Positions 11,884 to 20,905 of a stretch of 64,000 nt of DNA are shown one piece after another. Source of the DNA: Mantis religiosa (Eukaryota; Arthropoda; Insecta; Mantodea; Mantidae); NCBI GenBank assembly GCA_030765055.1, contig CM060958.1, forward strand, positions 84,499,494 to 84,563,493. The letters run 5' to 3'. Under the pieces are notes generated by a model. That model was not told the origin of the DNA, made no database searches, and was given only the letters and a program-made list of their open reading frames with translations. Both the position numbers and the translations under genes were made by a program. Every line of letters begins with the position of its first letter. Positions within the stretch are counted from its first letter, which is position 1.

Positions 11884-12891
11884 GAGCACCATATTTCGAA
11901 TACCATTTTTATTTTTGGGCATTCTATATATTATAGTAAATCAGTAGGCATAAAGTTGTGACAACGTTCTTTATTGATATTAGCTTACAGTTCCTTAGTC
12001 AAAAAATGTCTTATAAAGTAAGTTCACATAAGACATAATGAAAACAATTACAGAGCATTTGGATTTGGTCGCAAAATGTTGCCTAATTTCGAATACTTCT
12101 GTGGAGTGCGATAAACCAGTTGAGAGTGTCTTTTCATAAAATCCCTGAAACATTTTTTTCCAGCCATACCGCTACTCGAATGAAATGTACACTTTACGTT
12201 GTTGATCAAAGCTAGCTGGAATGTCTTTCGTCTAATGTCTTTCTAAGTCCAAAAAAGCGATCATCCCTAACCGTACAGTATGCAGGCTATCAATATCTTT
12301 CTTTTTGTGGTTTACATAATTCTCTAGTGTGGAGCGAGGTACGCCATACCACTTGGAAGCTTTTAAAAATCCCATTTTCTTCTCCTTGACGGCCTTTACT
12401 GCTTCTCTCATTGCTTCTTCTGAGCACGTCCTTCTGCGCCCTGGTGCCATCTGATGAACAAAAAGTCTTTTAGATCGGTAAAATATTGTTCATTCCTAAT
12501 TTCGGACATCCGAAATTACGATGCCCCGTGGTATCCGAAATTAAGAATTTCGCCATATTGGATAAATAACAGCTTGGACTAAACAAGATATAAGTAATTT
12601 CAAATGTTAATGCATATAAGAAAACTATCATATACTAACATACTTCAGGGCCTTACCTTAAGCTCAAGAAATCGCTCTGAAAAGTGGTCTTCAAACACTT
12701 ATGTGAACAGAACAACTTACGAATGCTACTTCACCACAGCTAACTGCATAATGGCTAGAGGTTCACTGTGTTCACCTGGTACTTCATCCTACTTGTTCAC
12801 ATGATTTCCAAGGGAGTGCAGTAGCTCATGGAACAGAAAATCTACCATCCGAAATTAGGCACCTATCCGAAATATGGTGCCCTTACCCTAA
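11875..12891 (-). mobile_element. pogo-like element, internally deleted (1017 bp)
   Basis: The ends are inverted repeats of about 24 bp, TTAGGGTAAGAGCACCATAT on the left and TTAGGGTAAGGGCACCATAT read inward on the right. TA flanks both sides (11873-11874 and 12892-12893), as expected for the Tc1/mariner/pogo group. It carries only the DNA-binding part of a transposase (12232-12450, minus strand). Several copies of a CCGAAATTA-type word occur near the right side (about 12509, 12535, 12850 and 12868), possibly transposase binding sites. Confidence 0.8.
12232..12450 (-). pseudogene. pipsqueak-type HTH, N-terminus of a pogo/Tigger-like transposase
   Basis: A 72-codon frame starts MAPGRRRTCSEEAMREAVKA, followed by EKKMGFLKASKWYGVPRSTL. 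This is the pipsqueak/CENP-B-like helix-turn-helix that opens pogo and Tigger transposases (SEExMxxAVxAVxxxKMGxxKASxxFxVPRSTL). The chosen ATG at 12448-12450 is the only one before the domain. A degraded linker follows (TVRLGMIAFLDLERH against the usual VKLGRPTVL) and then a stop. No DDE/DDD catalytic domain follows, so the product could at most bind DNA. The frame sits inside the inverted repeats at 11875-12891. Confidence 0.8.
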
Positions 12892-12893
12892 TA

Positions 12894-13102
12894 CTTGAAG
12901 CAAATGTGAGATCAGCCTATTCCTTTCGATGCATCTAATCTCTCTTGTACTTCCGCAGTAATCTTCATAACAACTTTTTTCGAGTTCATACCTCCGTAGA
13001 ACATCTTCTGATAGCTCCTCAAAATCATTTCTCCTAGGCCGTACCATATTACGAATGCCATTTAGACGATCTAGATATAGCAAATCGAGATCAATAGCTG
13101 CG
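12894..13102 (-). pseudogene. PIF/Harbinger transposase N-terminal remnant
   Basis: The minus-strand translation gives AIDLDLLYLDRLNGIRNMV, then FEELSEDVLRRYELEKSCYE and IRCIERNRLISHLLQVLG. This resembles the region before the DDE domain of Harbinger nucleases, where a FxxLxxxxFxxRYRLxK block precedes an ISPxxQLLxxLRFYA-like block. A SINE-B has landed at the 5' side (13103-13116 duplication). The catalytic domain is missing; the sequence instead meets the pogo-like element at 12891. Assignment is supported by the element's TTA duplication and by the Myb-like partner. Confidence 0.6.
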
Positions 13103-13116
13103 TTCACGCCCGCTAT

Positions 13117-13274
13117 GTGGACAACACGGCGCTGGGGCGGGTTTTCTCCGGGACCTCCGGTTTCCCCCGCCATCTCATTCCACCGGTGCTCCATCTTCAT
13201 CTCATGTATCATCAGTGTCACCGCCTGCGGTGCCGTATGTAGTAAAAGCGGGCGTTAAACACTACACATTTCAT
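13117..13274 (+). mobile_element. SINE-B copy, 5'-truncated
   Basis: Starts within the family body (GTGGACAACACGGCGCTGGG) and runs to the family end (GCGGGCGTTAAACACTACAC). Both sides carry a perfect 14-bp target duplication, TTCACGCCCGCTAT (13103-13116 and 13275-13288). The tRNA-like head is absent. Confidence 0.88.
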
Positions 13275-13354
13275 TTCACGCCCGCTATCTTGACTGTTTA
13301 ACAATAGCTAACGACTTAACAACAGCAATATGGCTTATTAGTTTAACAAGAGAT

Positions 13355-13744
13355 GATGATGATGATGATGATGATGATGATATATATAAGGGCGCTCAAC
13401 TACGGCGGTCATCAGCGCCCTTTAAAAAACTAGTCATGGCAAAACTCAGATATAAAACTTTCTAAAAACTATACAAGTGTAACAAAAACCTATTAAAAAT
13501 ACACGTACATAAAAAACATCAATCAACACCTACTAAAAATTTCGTTTACTAAATCCTAAACTCTAAACTAGAAAAGAATCTAAAATCCTTCTCCACGCGT
13601 CTCCACGCACGGCCTACACGTGAGTGGGCCTGTTGACCGTCTCCCTCAACCACGAAGAGGAGCCCACACGAGGGAGACTGTTGGCTCGGGACCCCGGGTG
13701 CGCCAAACCCGTACCTACCGAAGTAGGCCCCTGGGGGGGGGGGG
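13355..13744 (-). mobile_element. non-coding retroelement with 3' hairpin and (ATC)n tail
   Basis: Flanked by a perfect 12-bp duplication TTAACAAGAGAT (13343-13354 and 13745-13756). Read on the minus strand it starts with a run of C, then a GC-rich head, an AT-rich body, a hairpin (AGGGCGCTGATGACC with GGTCATCAGCGCCCT-like pairing, 13390-13425) and ends in (ATC)n. A stem-loop just before a short tandem tail is common in LINE 3' ends and in the SINEs that borrow them. No protein is encoded. Confidence 0.72.
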
Positions 13745-14069
13745 TTAACAAGAGATATAACATGAGTGTTAAGCTAACGCTTGTTGCTGAAATGCAATTT
13801 TTGTTATAACTATTGCTACACAGACTAACAGCGGTGTTAAGTCCTAACATCTGTTGGTGAAATCGGGCATTATTGTTAAAGTATTGCATGTTAATCGAGA
13901 TAGATATTTGTAGCAATGGTTATTACTTATTCCGTTGTAGGTACAGTTTCCCAAGGGGAATGAGGCACAAGGGGGTTTAGACACGGTTCCGATACCCTAC
14001 CTGGTAGTTGTATATGACACTCGGGTCAGTTCAGATACAGTCCATTCAAAAACATTCTGATGCCTTCTA

Positions 14070-14979
14070 CGAGGGCTGTTCAATAAAGAATGATCATAAC
14101 TTTTTTACGGTCATAATTTTTCGCTCTAAAATTCAATCTCACTATATTCTGTTAGCTTAATGTGAAACACGCCGTAGTAGTTTCATTGTTTGTACTCCTG
14201 ATTCCCGCCTGTGAGAACCAGGCAAGTTCAGACATATTCAGTATCGCCAACCGCTGCAATGGAGGTAACATTCAGTTAAAGTTGATGTTAGAGAAAGATC
14301 CGGAGTTTCTTCCAAACGTAATCGCTGCTGATGAAACTTGGCAACATCATTTTGACCCTAAGAGCAAACAGCAAAGCTCAGTGTGGAAATCTCCATCTCC
14401 AATCCCCAAAAAAGCAAAACTGGTTGCTTCAGCTGGGAAATTTATGGTCATCTCATTCTTTGATATTTATGGAATGGTTTATCAGCATGTTGTACCTGCA
14501 CACACATCAGTAATTGGACAATACTACAGGGCTGTCCTGAAAACATTGCAAGTCCATTTCAGGCGCAAAAGACCACATTTCTGTGAAGCAGGCTGGATGC
14601 TGCACCACGATAATGCGCGGCCGCATATTGCCAATGTTTTTGCTGAATATCTTGCAGAAATCAACGTGAAGTGCAGCCCTCACCCTCCCTATAGTCCGGA
14701 TTTAGCCCCATGTGACTTTTTTATATTTCTTAACTTGAAGAAACGCCTTCGTGGGAGGCATTATCCATCTTCAGAAGCAGTCGTGAAGGCTGCGGAGGCG
14801 ATTTTGAAGGATCTCTCAAAAATGGTTTCCAGCATGTCTTTGAAGACTGGCAGAAACGCTGGGACAAGTGCATCGCATTCAGGGGAAATTATTTTGAGAA
14901 GGACCATCAAAATTATGAGGATGAGTAAAGGTACGTTATCAAAAAAGAATTGTGATCATTCTTTATTGAACAGCCCTCG
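14070..14979 (+). mobile_element. second mariner family, internally deleted (910 bp)
   Basis: Perfect 27-bp inverted ends beginning CGAGGGCTGTTCAATAAAGA, with TA on both sides (14068-14069 and 14980-14981). The left about 200 bp join directly to the middle of the transposase. The start codon region and helix-turn-helix half are deleted. It is distinct from the 596-1907 mariner in both end sequence and protein. Confidence 0.92.
14280..14928 (+). pseudogene. mariner transposase catalytic half
   Basis: Begins at LMLEKDPEFLPNVIAADETW, which holds the first catalytic Asp. The second is in LHHDNARPHIANVF (about 14610) and the third in YSPDLAPCDFFIF (about 14718), with 34 residues between the second and third: DD34D. 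One shift near 14815 separates the main frame from the normal C-terminus, which ends at TAA 14926-14928 (NYFEKDHQNYEDE). Without the correction a 282-codon open frame runs from 14162 through the right inverted repeat to 15010; its first 40 residues are non-transposase sequence. The DNA-binding half is absent. Confidence 0.9.
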
Positions 14980-14981
14980 TA

Positions 14982-16621
14982 CTTTTATGAATAAATCTTC
15001 TCGGTTATAGTGTACTGAGTGAATAGGGCGCATGTGTTTTCGGAGGTTCTACTTGCGTAGCATGAGTTCTGTCAGACACATTCACTGTCCTTGTTCAGTA
15101 TATAAGGGTAGAACATACCTGTCGGGACTTTCTTTGCGTTGGCGAACAGTACAGTGTGATTAAGGAAATGCAGTAGGTTGAGGATGCATATCTTTTAAGG
15201 GCTGGTCACTTTGTGATAGTATTGAAATTCCGGTTTTGTTTGTTTAACCGAGAGGGGGGAAACCGAACAGAGACTTCTCACTTGAGAAAAATGGAAGTAT
15301 TTGAAAATTCTCGCAAAAAGTTTAAGAGTGCTTAATTTTTTGTTAAAACTGTTCTTTAACTGAATGTCAGCCAACTAATTAAAGAAAGAACTTTGACAAT
15401 TTTACACAACGACTGTAGGACTGGCTACTCAGAAATGTTAACTCATACAAAGTGTAGAACCGGTGGTTCTCAGTACTCTTTTCTAAATTTAGAATCATAT
15501 ATAGGGCTATCTTGAATTCCCAGCCCCAACACTTCACTTCCAGTGTACAGAGGGAACCACCGTTATTCACCTCTTCCGACACGTCCTTCCTAGGTTTCAG
15601 GATTTTCCCTGATGGCAGGAATGGGGAACGTGCCGAACGCATTCCAAGTTTATCGCAGTGGAGTGGTGATGTCACTCTGACCTAGACATGGGGGTGTGAG
15701 GGGCCGTGGCCTCTGGGCGTCCGCAGGAAGTGGTAGGGGAACTACTGTCCTTGAATTATTGCACTGCATTTGCCTTCTGCTGATACAGTTCATCTTATTC
15801 TTTTATCAATGGAAGTACTTGGCTTGTTTGTTATTCTTCAGTGTTTGCAGTTTTTGCGTGACTAGGGAAAACAAATATGCTTGCAGCGTTACGTTTCAAG
15901 TAACATTTGCTGACTTGCATTCTGTTATTTAGCAAACATACCAGGAACAATGTTAAATCCAAATAATTTACTCTTTAATTTCAATTTCAAACACATTACT
16001 CATAATTCGCTTATATATAAACATTATTTAACATTTTCACTTGTTCTCTCGTCATTTTAATAATATTATACCAACAAAAGTACTGTGTGCACGCACAGGT
16101 CTTGACTGCGTCCTTCTTTCTTTGTGAGGAGAATAATTACAAGATTTGATATTTTAATTCAGTATTTTTCAATATTTTATATAAATTCTTCGCATCCCAA
16201 GCTATCATTTAAAAGTGAAACGTTCCATACCTTTTATTTTTTAAAAAAATGCCTCTGTTTAAAATATCGCAGTCTAAAAATCCTATCATAAAGAACGCAA
16301 CTTACACTAACATTTTCGGGTATTAATCTGTGAAGAACCCTCACTTCTAAACGGATTTTATATAACCACGAAATTATACAAAATAAATTCTTTTAGCAAA
16401 AAAATGTGAAGGATTTATAATATGCATTTTCTTAAATTACTTTTGCTTTACTAGCTTTTAAGAAATGTCCAGTATTTCACACTACACACTTCTTAATTGT
16501 TGTGTCCTTCTGTTCCCCATCAGGCCAGGCAGGCTGTTTAAAAATATGAAGTTCAGCAACAGTAGAGCAGGCTTAACAATAAGCTGTCGTACGTGTTTTG
16601 TAACTTCCTATTAACTACAAC
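14982..16621. other. no gene or element recognised
   Basis: AT-rich; a frame at 15379-15675 (minus) shows no domain. Confidence 0.4.
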
Positions 16622-16631
16622 AAAATGAAGA

Positions 16632-16911
16632 GGCTGGCCCCGTAGCTCAGTCGTTAGAGCACCTGTCTGCCGTATTAGGTGTCCCGGGTTCGATTCCCGG
16701 CGGTGGGGTGGGGACTTTTCTTCGACCAAGATAATTCCTAATCTTCCCCAGAGTCTGGAAGTATGAATGAGAGTGTGAATGTGTGCTTGATCTAATGATT
16801 AGAACCAAATGAATACGAGTTAACACCTTCGATATGTTCCAAAGAAGAACGGCCACCGATTTGACCTTTGCAGTTGAAGGCGGAACAAATAAATAAATGG
16901 AACAAATTAAA
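16632..16911 (+). mobile_element. SINE-A copy
   Basis: tRNA-like head GGCCCCGTAGCTCAGTCGTT with box B GGGTTCGATTCCC, then the family body around GAATGAGAGTGTGAATGTGT and a tail AACAAATAAATAAATGG. A weak duplication AAAATGAAGA/AACATGAAGA flanks it. Two minus-strand relatives lie at 38041 and 49312. Not a functional tRNA gene: the head continues into a conserved non-tRNA body. Confidence 0.82.
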
Positions 16912-17298
16912 AACATGAAGATCAAAACTATTTCAGAAACATTTATTATGATCAGAGCAAGAACTTAAGACACCGAACCTAATAAGTTTGCTACGCCGAG
17001 ACCATACAATTAGGTTTGTTTACAAAGAACTGAGGGTGAGAGATGGACGTTTGCAAAGCAGGCTACACCTGATTCCAACCTTGGGTACGCAGTTAGTCGA
17101 CAACAAATACAAGCTCTTGACTATCCGCGTATACCTATATGAATAACATGAGAAAGTCCCTAAGCTCATTCATTCTTTCTTTTGTGCCTATTGAAATAAC
17201 TTGTTTAAATTTTAATTATAGTCATTAATTTTATTGCATATTACGCAATTTTTATTTTATATGCATCTATATTTGCAAACGCAAATGTTATATACATT

Positions 17299-17601
17299 TT
17301 ATGCATATTTCATTGCATATAATTTTATTACGTACATTCGTAAATTCTCAAATTTGAAACTTGTTCTATTTTCTGACAAAATATTTTTGTATATATAGAA
17401 TGTTCTCTGTACATCGCATGGTGTGATTGAAGCATACCTGAAACAGTTTATAATTGAGTCTGTTTTGCTATTTAAACAATTTCGCACTTCACACAGTTTC
17501 GAATATGAATTGTTTTTAAGAACACGTTGAAGCTTTTGCTTAACACAGTTACTATTAGTATCATCAGGGACTTCGTTTATTTTTTCGAAAACTTTTCCCA
17601 T
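17299..17601 (-). pseudogene. CGGBP1-like / hAT-derived C-terminal fragment
   Basis: A 100-codon open frame on the minus strand. Its first half, NCVKQKLQRVLKNNSYSKLC, corresponds to the VKxKLxxVLxKNPGF segment of CGGBP1-like proteins. Its second half, CDVQRTFYIYKNILSENRTS and FKFENLRMYVI, corresponds to CDVERSFSxYKNILSDNRxSFxxENLxMY. The N-terminal BED-type zinc finger region is not found upstream; a (CTCAC/CTCAT)n stretch lies at 17626-17660 instead. Frame intact but truncated, so called a fragment. Related remnant at 3600-4930. Confidence 0.68.
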
Positions 17602-17625
17602 CTCCTCTACAGCAGCACAGTCTCA

Positions 17626-17662
17626 CCTCCTCACCTCACCTCACCTCATCTCATCTCATCTC
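17626..17662. repeat. CTCAC/CTCAT pentanucleotide repeat
   Basis: Short tandem run CCTCACCTCACCTCACCTCA passing into CTCATCTCATCTCATCTC. Confidence 0.9.
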
Positions 17663-19925
17663 AGACCCTTCCTCGGAACGTGACTGTACAATCAGGACGC
17701 AGTGTATCGCGAGGTTCCATATGTCAGTGCCTGGCAACCTGCACCCGCCTCGTTTCAATGTTCTGGTGTCCAAAGATCCAACCCTAATACTGATTAACCG
17801 AAGTACAAAAATAAAACCTATTTTACAAAAATTTGCAAATAGATTTGAAATAAATAATGGCAGAGAAAGTATTGTATTTGAAGGACGTCAGAATTTTTCT
17901 CTCGCTAGCCCTTATTATACAAAACATAATAATTTTTCATCCAAAACTTGATATAAGATTTTCATCGAAAATTTTTAGGCTCCCGTAATACAAAAAAAAA
18001 GCAATTTCAGAATTATTTAGCTTGGTATTTAAGTTCACTATCTTGCGTACTAACTTAAAAAAAAAAAATCCACCAACCCAGACTACATGAAATATTGTAA
18101 ATTATTTTTGGTTTTCTCAAAAAATTCTCTACAAATTTATAGTAAAATCTTATATATTTAAGACATTTGCACGGTCAATAAGATAAATATCTCAAATTTT
18201 CTAGCCACTAAAGTTATCTTTATTCGATTGAATTTTGTGTAATTTGAGAATCATCATCATTTGTGCCCAAAGAAATGTTACATGGCGTTTTCGAAGTATT
18301 CTATGTTACAAGCTGACACTTTTCTCAAGCATAAATGTGACATTTGGTTTGTGTGTTTATATCGCGAGCTTTGACTTAGAAACAAATTAATTTGCTAACT
18401 GTAGGTTGTTACTGCTACATTTTGTATTAATTTTCGTTTAGAAACACAGTCACATTCACCTCCATATAAACAACTTCGTAATCTGATGAGAGTAAGAAAT
18501 GATTCTAATTAAAGAAAGCTTATATGCAAGAATCAAACCTTGAATATCTAGATTGAAATGTTGACCACTTGACTGCACAGGGGTACGCAATTATACTTTA
18601 TTGCAAATAAATTACATGTAGTGAGCTTTTTGTCTTACTCTTTGCTTTAGCCAAGTACGAAATTGTGCAAATTTCTTCCCAATTGCTTTCTGTAAGTTCT
18701 CTGGTAATCACAGAGTCTCGTGAATATATATGACGCGCATGATTACATATATAAATAGCCTTGAATGTATATAGAACCTATTAGAATGAATAAAGTTCAG
18801 AAAACTTAAATGAAGCATGCGGTTAAAGGAACAGCATAGACAAATATTTTTTCTACATATAAATGGAAATACTCAGCTTTATTTTACACCATCACCGGAT
18901 TTTTATAGCCTGTGTGCCTCATAATTGTTTTACAATTGGTTTGCATTGTTTGTCAGCAATACATAAATATATATTTCTCGGAGCTACATAGGTGCTGTCG
19001 ATAGCTAAACAGGTTTTTATTTTGGGGACTAAGAGGATGTGATGTACTAAACACTATTTGTGATTATAATAGTATCCTTTAATAATTACTACTCGCACTC
19101 ATGATATTTACCTTTCTACATACATATATTATTTATTTCAGAATAAAATTTTATTTATAGCATTATTCCTTTACTGTAAACAATAATTAATTATAAAATA
19201 ACAAATGAAAATTCAGTTTTAGGTTTCCTCATTTGTACATTGTGTTGGCCATAGAGTTTGGTACAGAACATTTATATCAAAAGTTGTGTGTGTAAATATT
19301 TTATAAATGGCCAAGTATTCAATTTTCACGAAGCTGTTATAATTATCCCAAACAATAAAGTTGAACAAGAAACAAGTGCAAGTTCTGTTACAAGAAAGAG
19401 CGACCGTCCCAAGGTTATTCCAGTCGTGGGTGGACCCAGGGAAGGTTATTCTGTGGTTTTGTAAGTAACCCCACGCACAGTTCTGTAGGTGCAACATCTG
19501 GCACCTTCGTACACCAGTACACGGATTACACAAACAATAACCATAAATCAATTTGTAATGTCTATGTAACAACCACATGACTATCTGAAATAATTTATTT
19601 ACATAATCGATTAAAATTGTTAACTTTAGCTAATTTTCCTCTTTACTTCGTCTTAATTCTGGTAAGTAATCGCCAGATGTAGTTTTAATTTCGTAGTCCT
19701 ACTGTAATATATTTTTACTGTAAGGAAAAAGTAAAATGTTTAATATAACTATTCTGGTCGCTTCTATAAACTATTCTTATAGAAGATTATTTTTCTATCT
19801 ACTTCATATAAATTTACATAAATGTTGCTAGCAATAGCTTAATTACCATCTCGTAAATACTACAAGAGTGTGCAGTGACAGTCAATTCTTTTTAAAAAAA
19901 AGAGAAACAAATAGTACAAATAGTA
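17663..19925. other. no gene or element recognised
   Basis: AT-rich. A 119-codon minus-strand frame at 19219-19578 is Cys-rich but matches nothing I know. Confidence 0.35.
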
Positions 19926-19927
19926 TA

Positions 19928-20633
19928 TAGTGCGATCCATATAAATATGAACCACTTCAATAGACCATAATTTCCTTTTGAAATCTCCTAGAATGCAGAA
20001 ATTTGTTTTAATGATATCAGTGGCTCTGGGAGAACTGACGACACTGATGACACTGACAACTGCTGACAGTTGACAGTCTTAAATGTGCCATTTTCTTTGA
20101 TATGACTGTGGACACTGAAGTTTATATGGGTATCTTCAAGACATTTGTGGAGCAGCTGGATGATAACGAAATGAGAGGTTATTTCCAGCAAGATGGAGCA
20201 ACGTGCCATACATCTAATGACACCATGGAACTTATAACCAGTTTCTTTGATAATCGAATAATCTCAAAAGGTCTGAGGCCCCCAGATCCCCTGACCTAAC
20301 CTCACCGGATTTTCTCTTGTGGGGGTATCTAAAAAAATAGAGCGTACAAGAATAGGCCACGGACAATTGATGTTTTCAAGGAATCCATTCGAACCGAAAT
20401 AAGTAACACTGGCAAGGATACTCTCCGTAAAACTACAGAGAATATGGTGAGATGAATGTAAACATGTATAGATTGCTAGTGGAGGACACTTCCAACACTT
20501 TCTCTGAGATGTAAATAGTGTAATGTAATCTCCCAATTGTGTAATATATTCTCCCAAATTTGCACGTGTGTCCTATTATTGTTTCCAAAGTTATGGCCTA
20601 TTGAAATGGTTCAGGTTTATATGGATCGCACTG
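19928..20633 (+). mobile_element. Tc1/mariner-superfamily element, copy 1 (706 bp, deleted)
   Basis: Inverted ends of about 45 bp, imperfect, beginning (C/T)AGTGCGATCCATATAA and continuing TGAACCA-TTCAATAG-CCATAA. TA lies on both sides (19926-19927 and 20634-20635). It carries the C-terminal part of a transposase (20102-20516). A second copy with a rearranged left side is at 62341-63022. Confidence 0.85.
20102..20516 (+). pseudogene. Tc1/mariner-type transposase C-terminal remnant
   Basis: Reads GYFQQDGATCHTSNDTMELI, then SFFDNRIISKGL and, after a shift near 20280, PDLTSPDFLLWGYLKN-like sequence. QQDGA holds the second catalytic Asp; SPDF holds the third acidic residue at the place of Tc1's PIENLW or mariner's APCDFF. 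I count about 38 residues between them after correcting the shift, longer than the 34 of mariner. The first catalytic Asp is lost. The C-terminal part (RPRTIDVFKESIRTEISNTG) is recognisable up to about 20440 and then broken by stops. Confidence 0.75.
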
Positions 20634-20810
20634 TACCTCTTATAAATTATCAATATTATAAAATTATATCCGAATGAAGAGGACTTCTCAGAGTGAATTC
20701 GCAGAAAATTCATGTTAAACATTTTATTAATCATGCAAGTATACATGTTTTTGAAACACAAGACCTTAAACAAATTTATAAAAGAAAATATCAAAGATGT
20801 TTTTATTTAA

Positions 20811-20905
20811 AGGGTAGTTTTGTGGTATAGGAATTTTCTTAGAAAATCTTCATGTCGCGTGCTTGGAAGATGTTAAACTTCAGTATCACCAAGTTTAACT
20901 TTTAT
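20811..20905. repeat. unnamed dispersed repeat J, copy 1
   Basis: AAGGGTAGTTTTGTGGTATA, GGAATTTTCTTAGAAAATCT and CACCAAGTTTAAC can be aligned with 56766-56860. Character unknown. Confidence 0.45.

Larger units (their letters stand above)
11305..13869. mobile_element. PIF/Harbinger element, internally deleted, with three nested insertions
   Basis: A 3-bp TTA duplication flanks the element (11302-11304 and 13870-13872). The terminal inverted repeats share CGATTTCACCAACAGATGTTA. Inside are remnants of the two proteins expected of PIF/Harbinger: a Myb/SANT-like protein on the plus strand (11523-11883) and the N-terminal part of a transposase-like protein on the minus strand (12894-13102). The catalytic DDE region is absent. 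Nested inside are a pogo-like element (11875-12891), a SINE-B (13117-13274) and a hairpin-tailed retroelement (13355-13744), each with its own target duplication. Confidence 0.78.

Noticed and set aside
16632..16705. tRNA gene (GGCCCCGTAGCTCAG with box B)
   Set aside because: The acceptor stem does not close well and the same head continues into a body conserved at 38041 and 49312, so it is a SINE head.
19219..19578. 119-codon Cys-containing minus-strand protein
   Set aside because: No motif, splice or start context; composition like surrounding DNA. Not strong enough to call.
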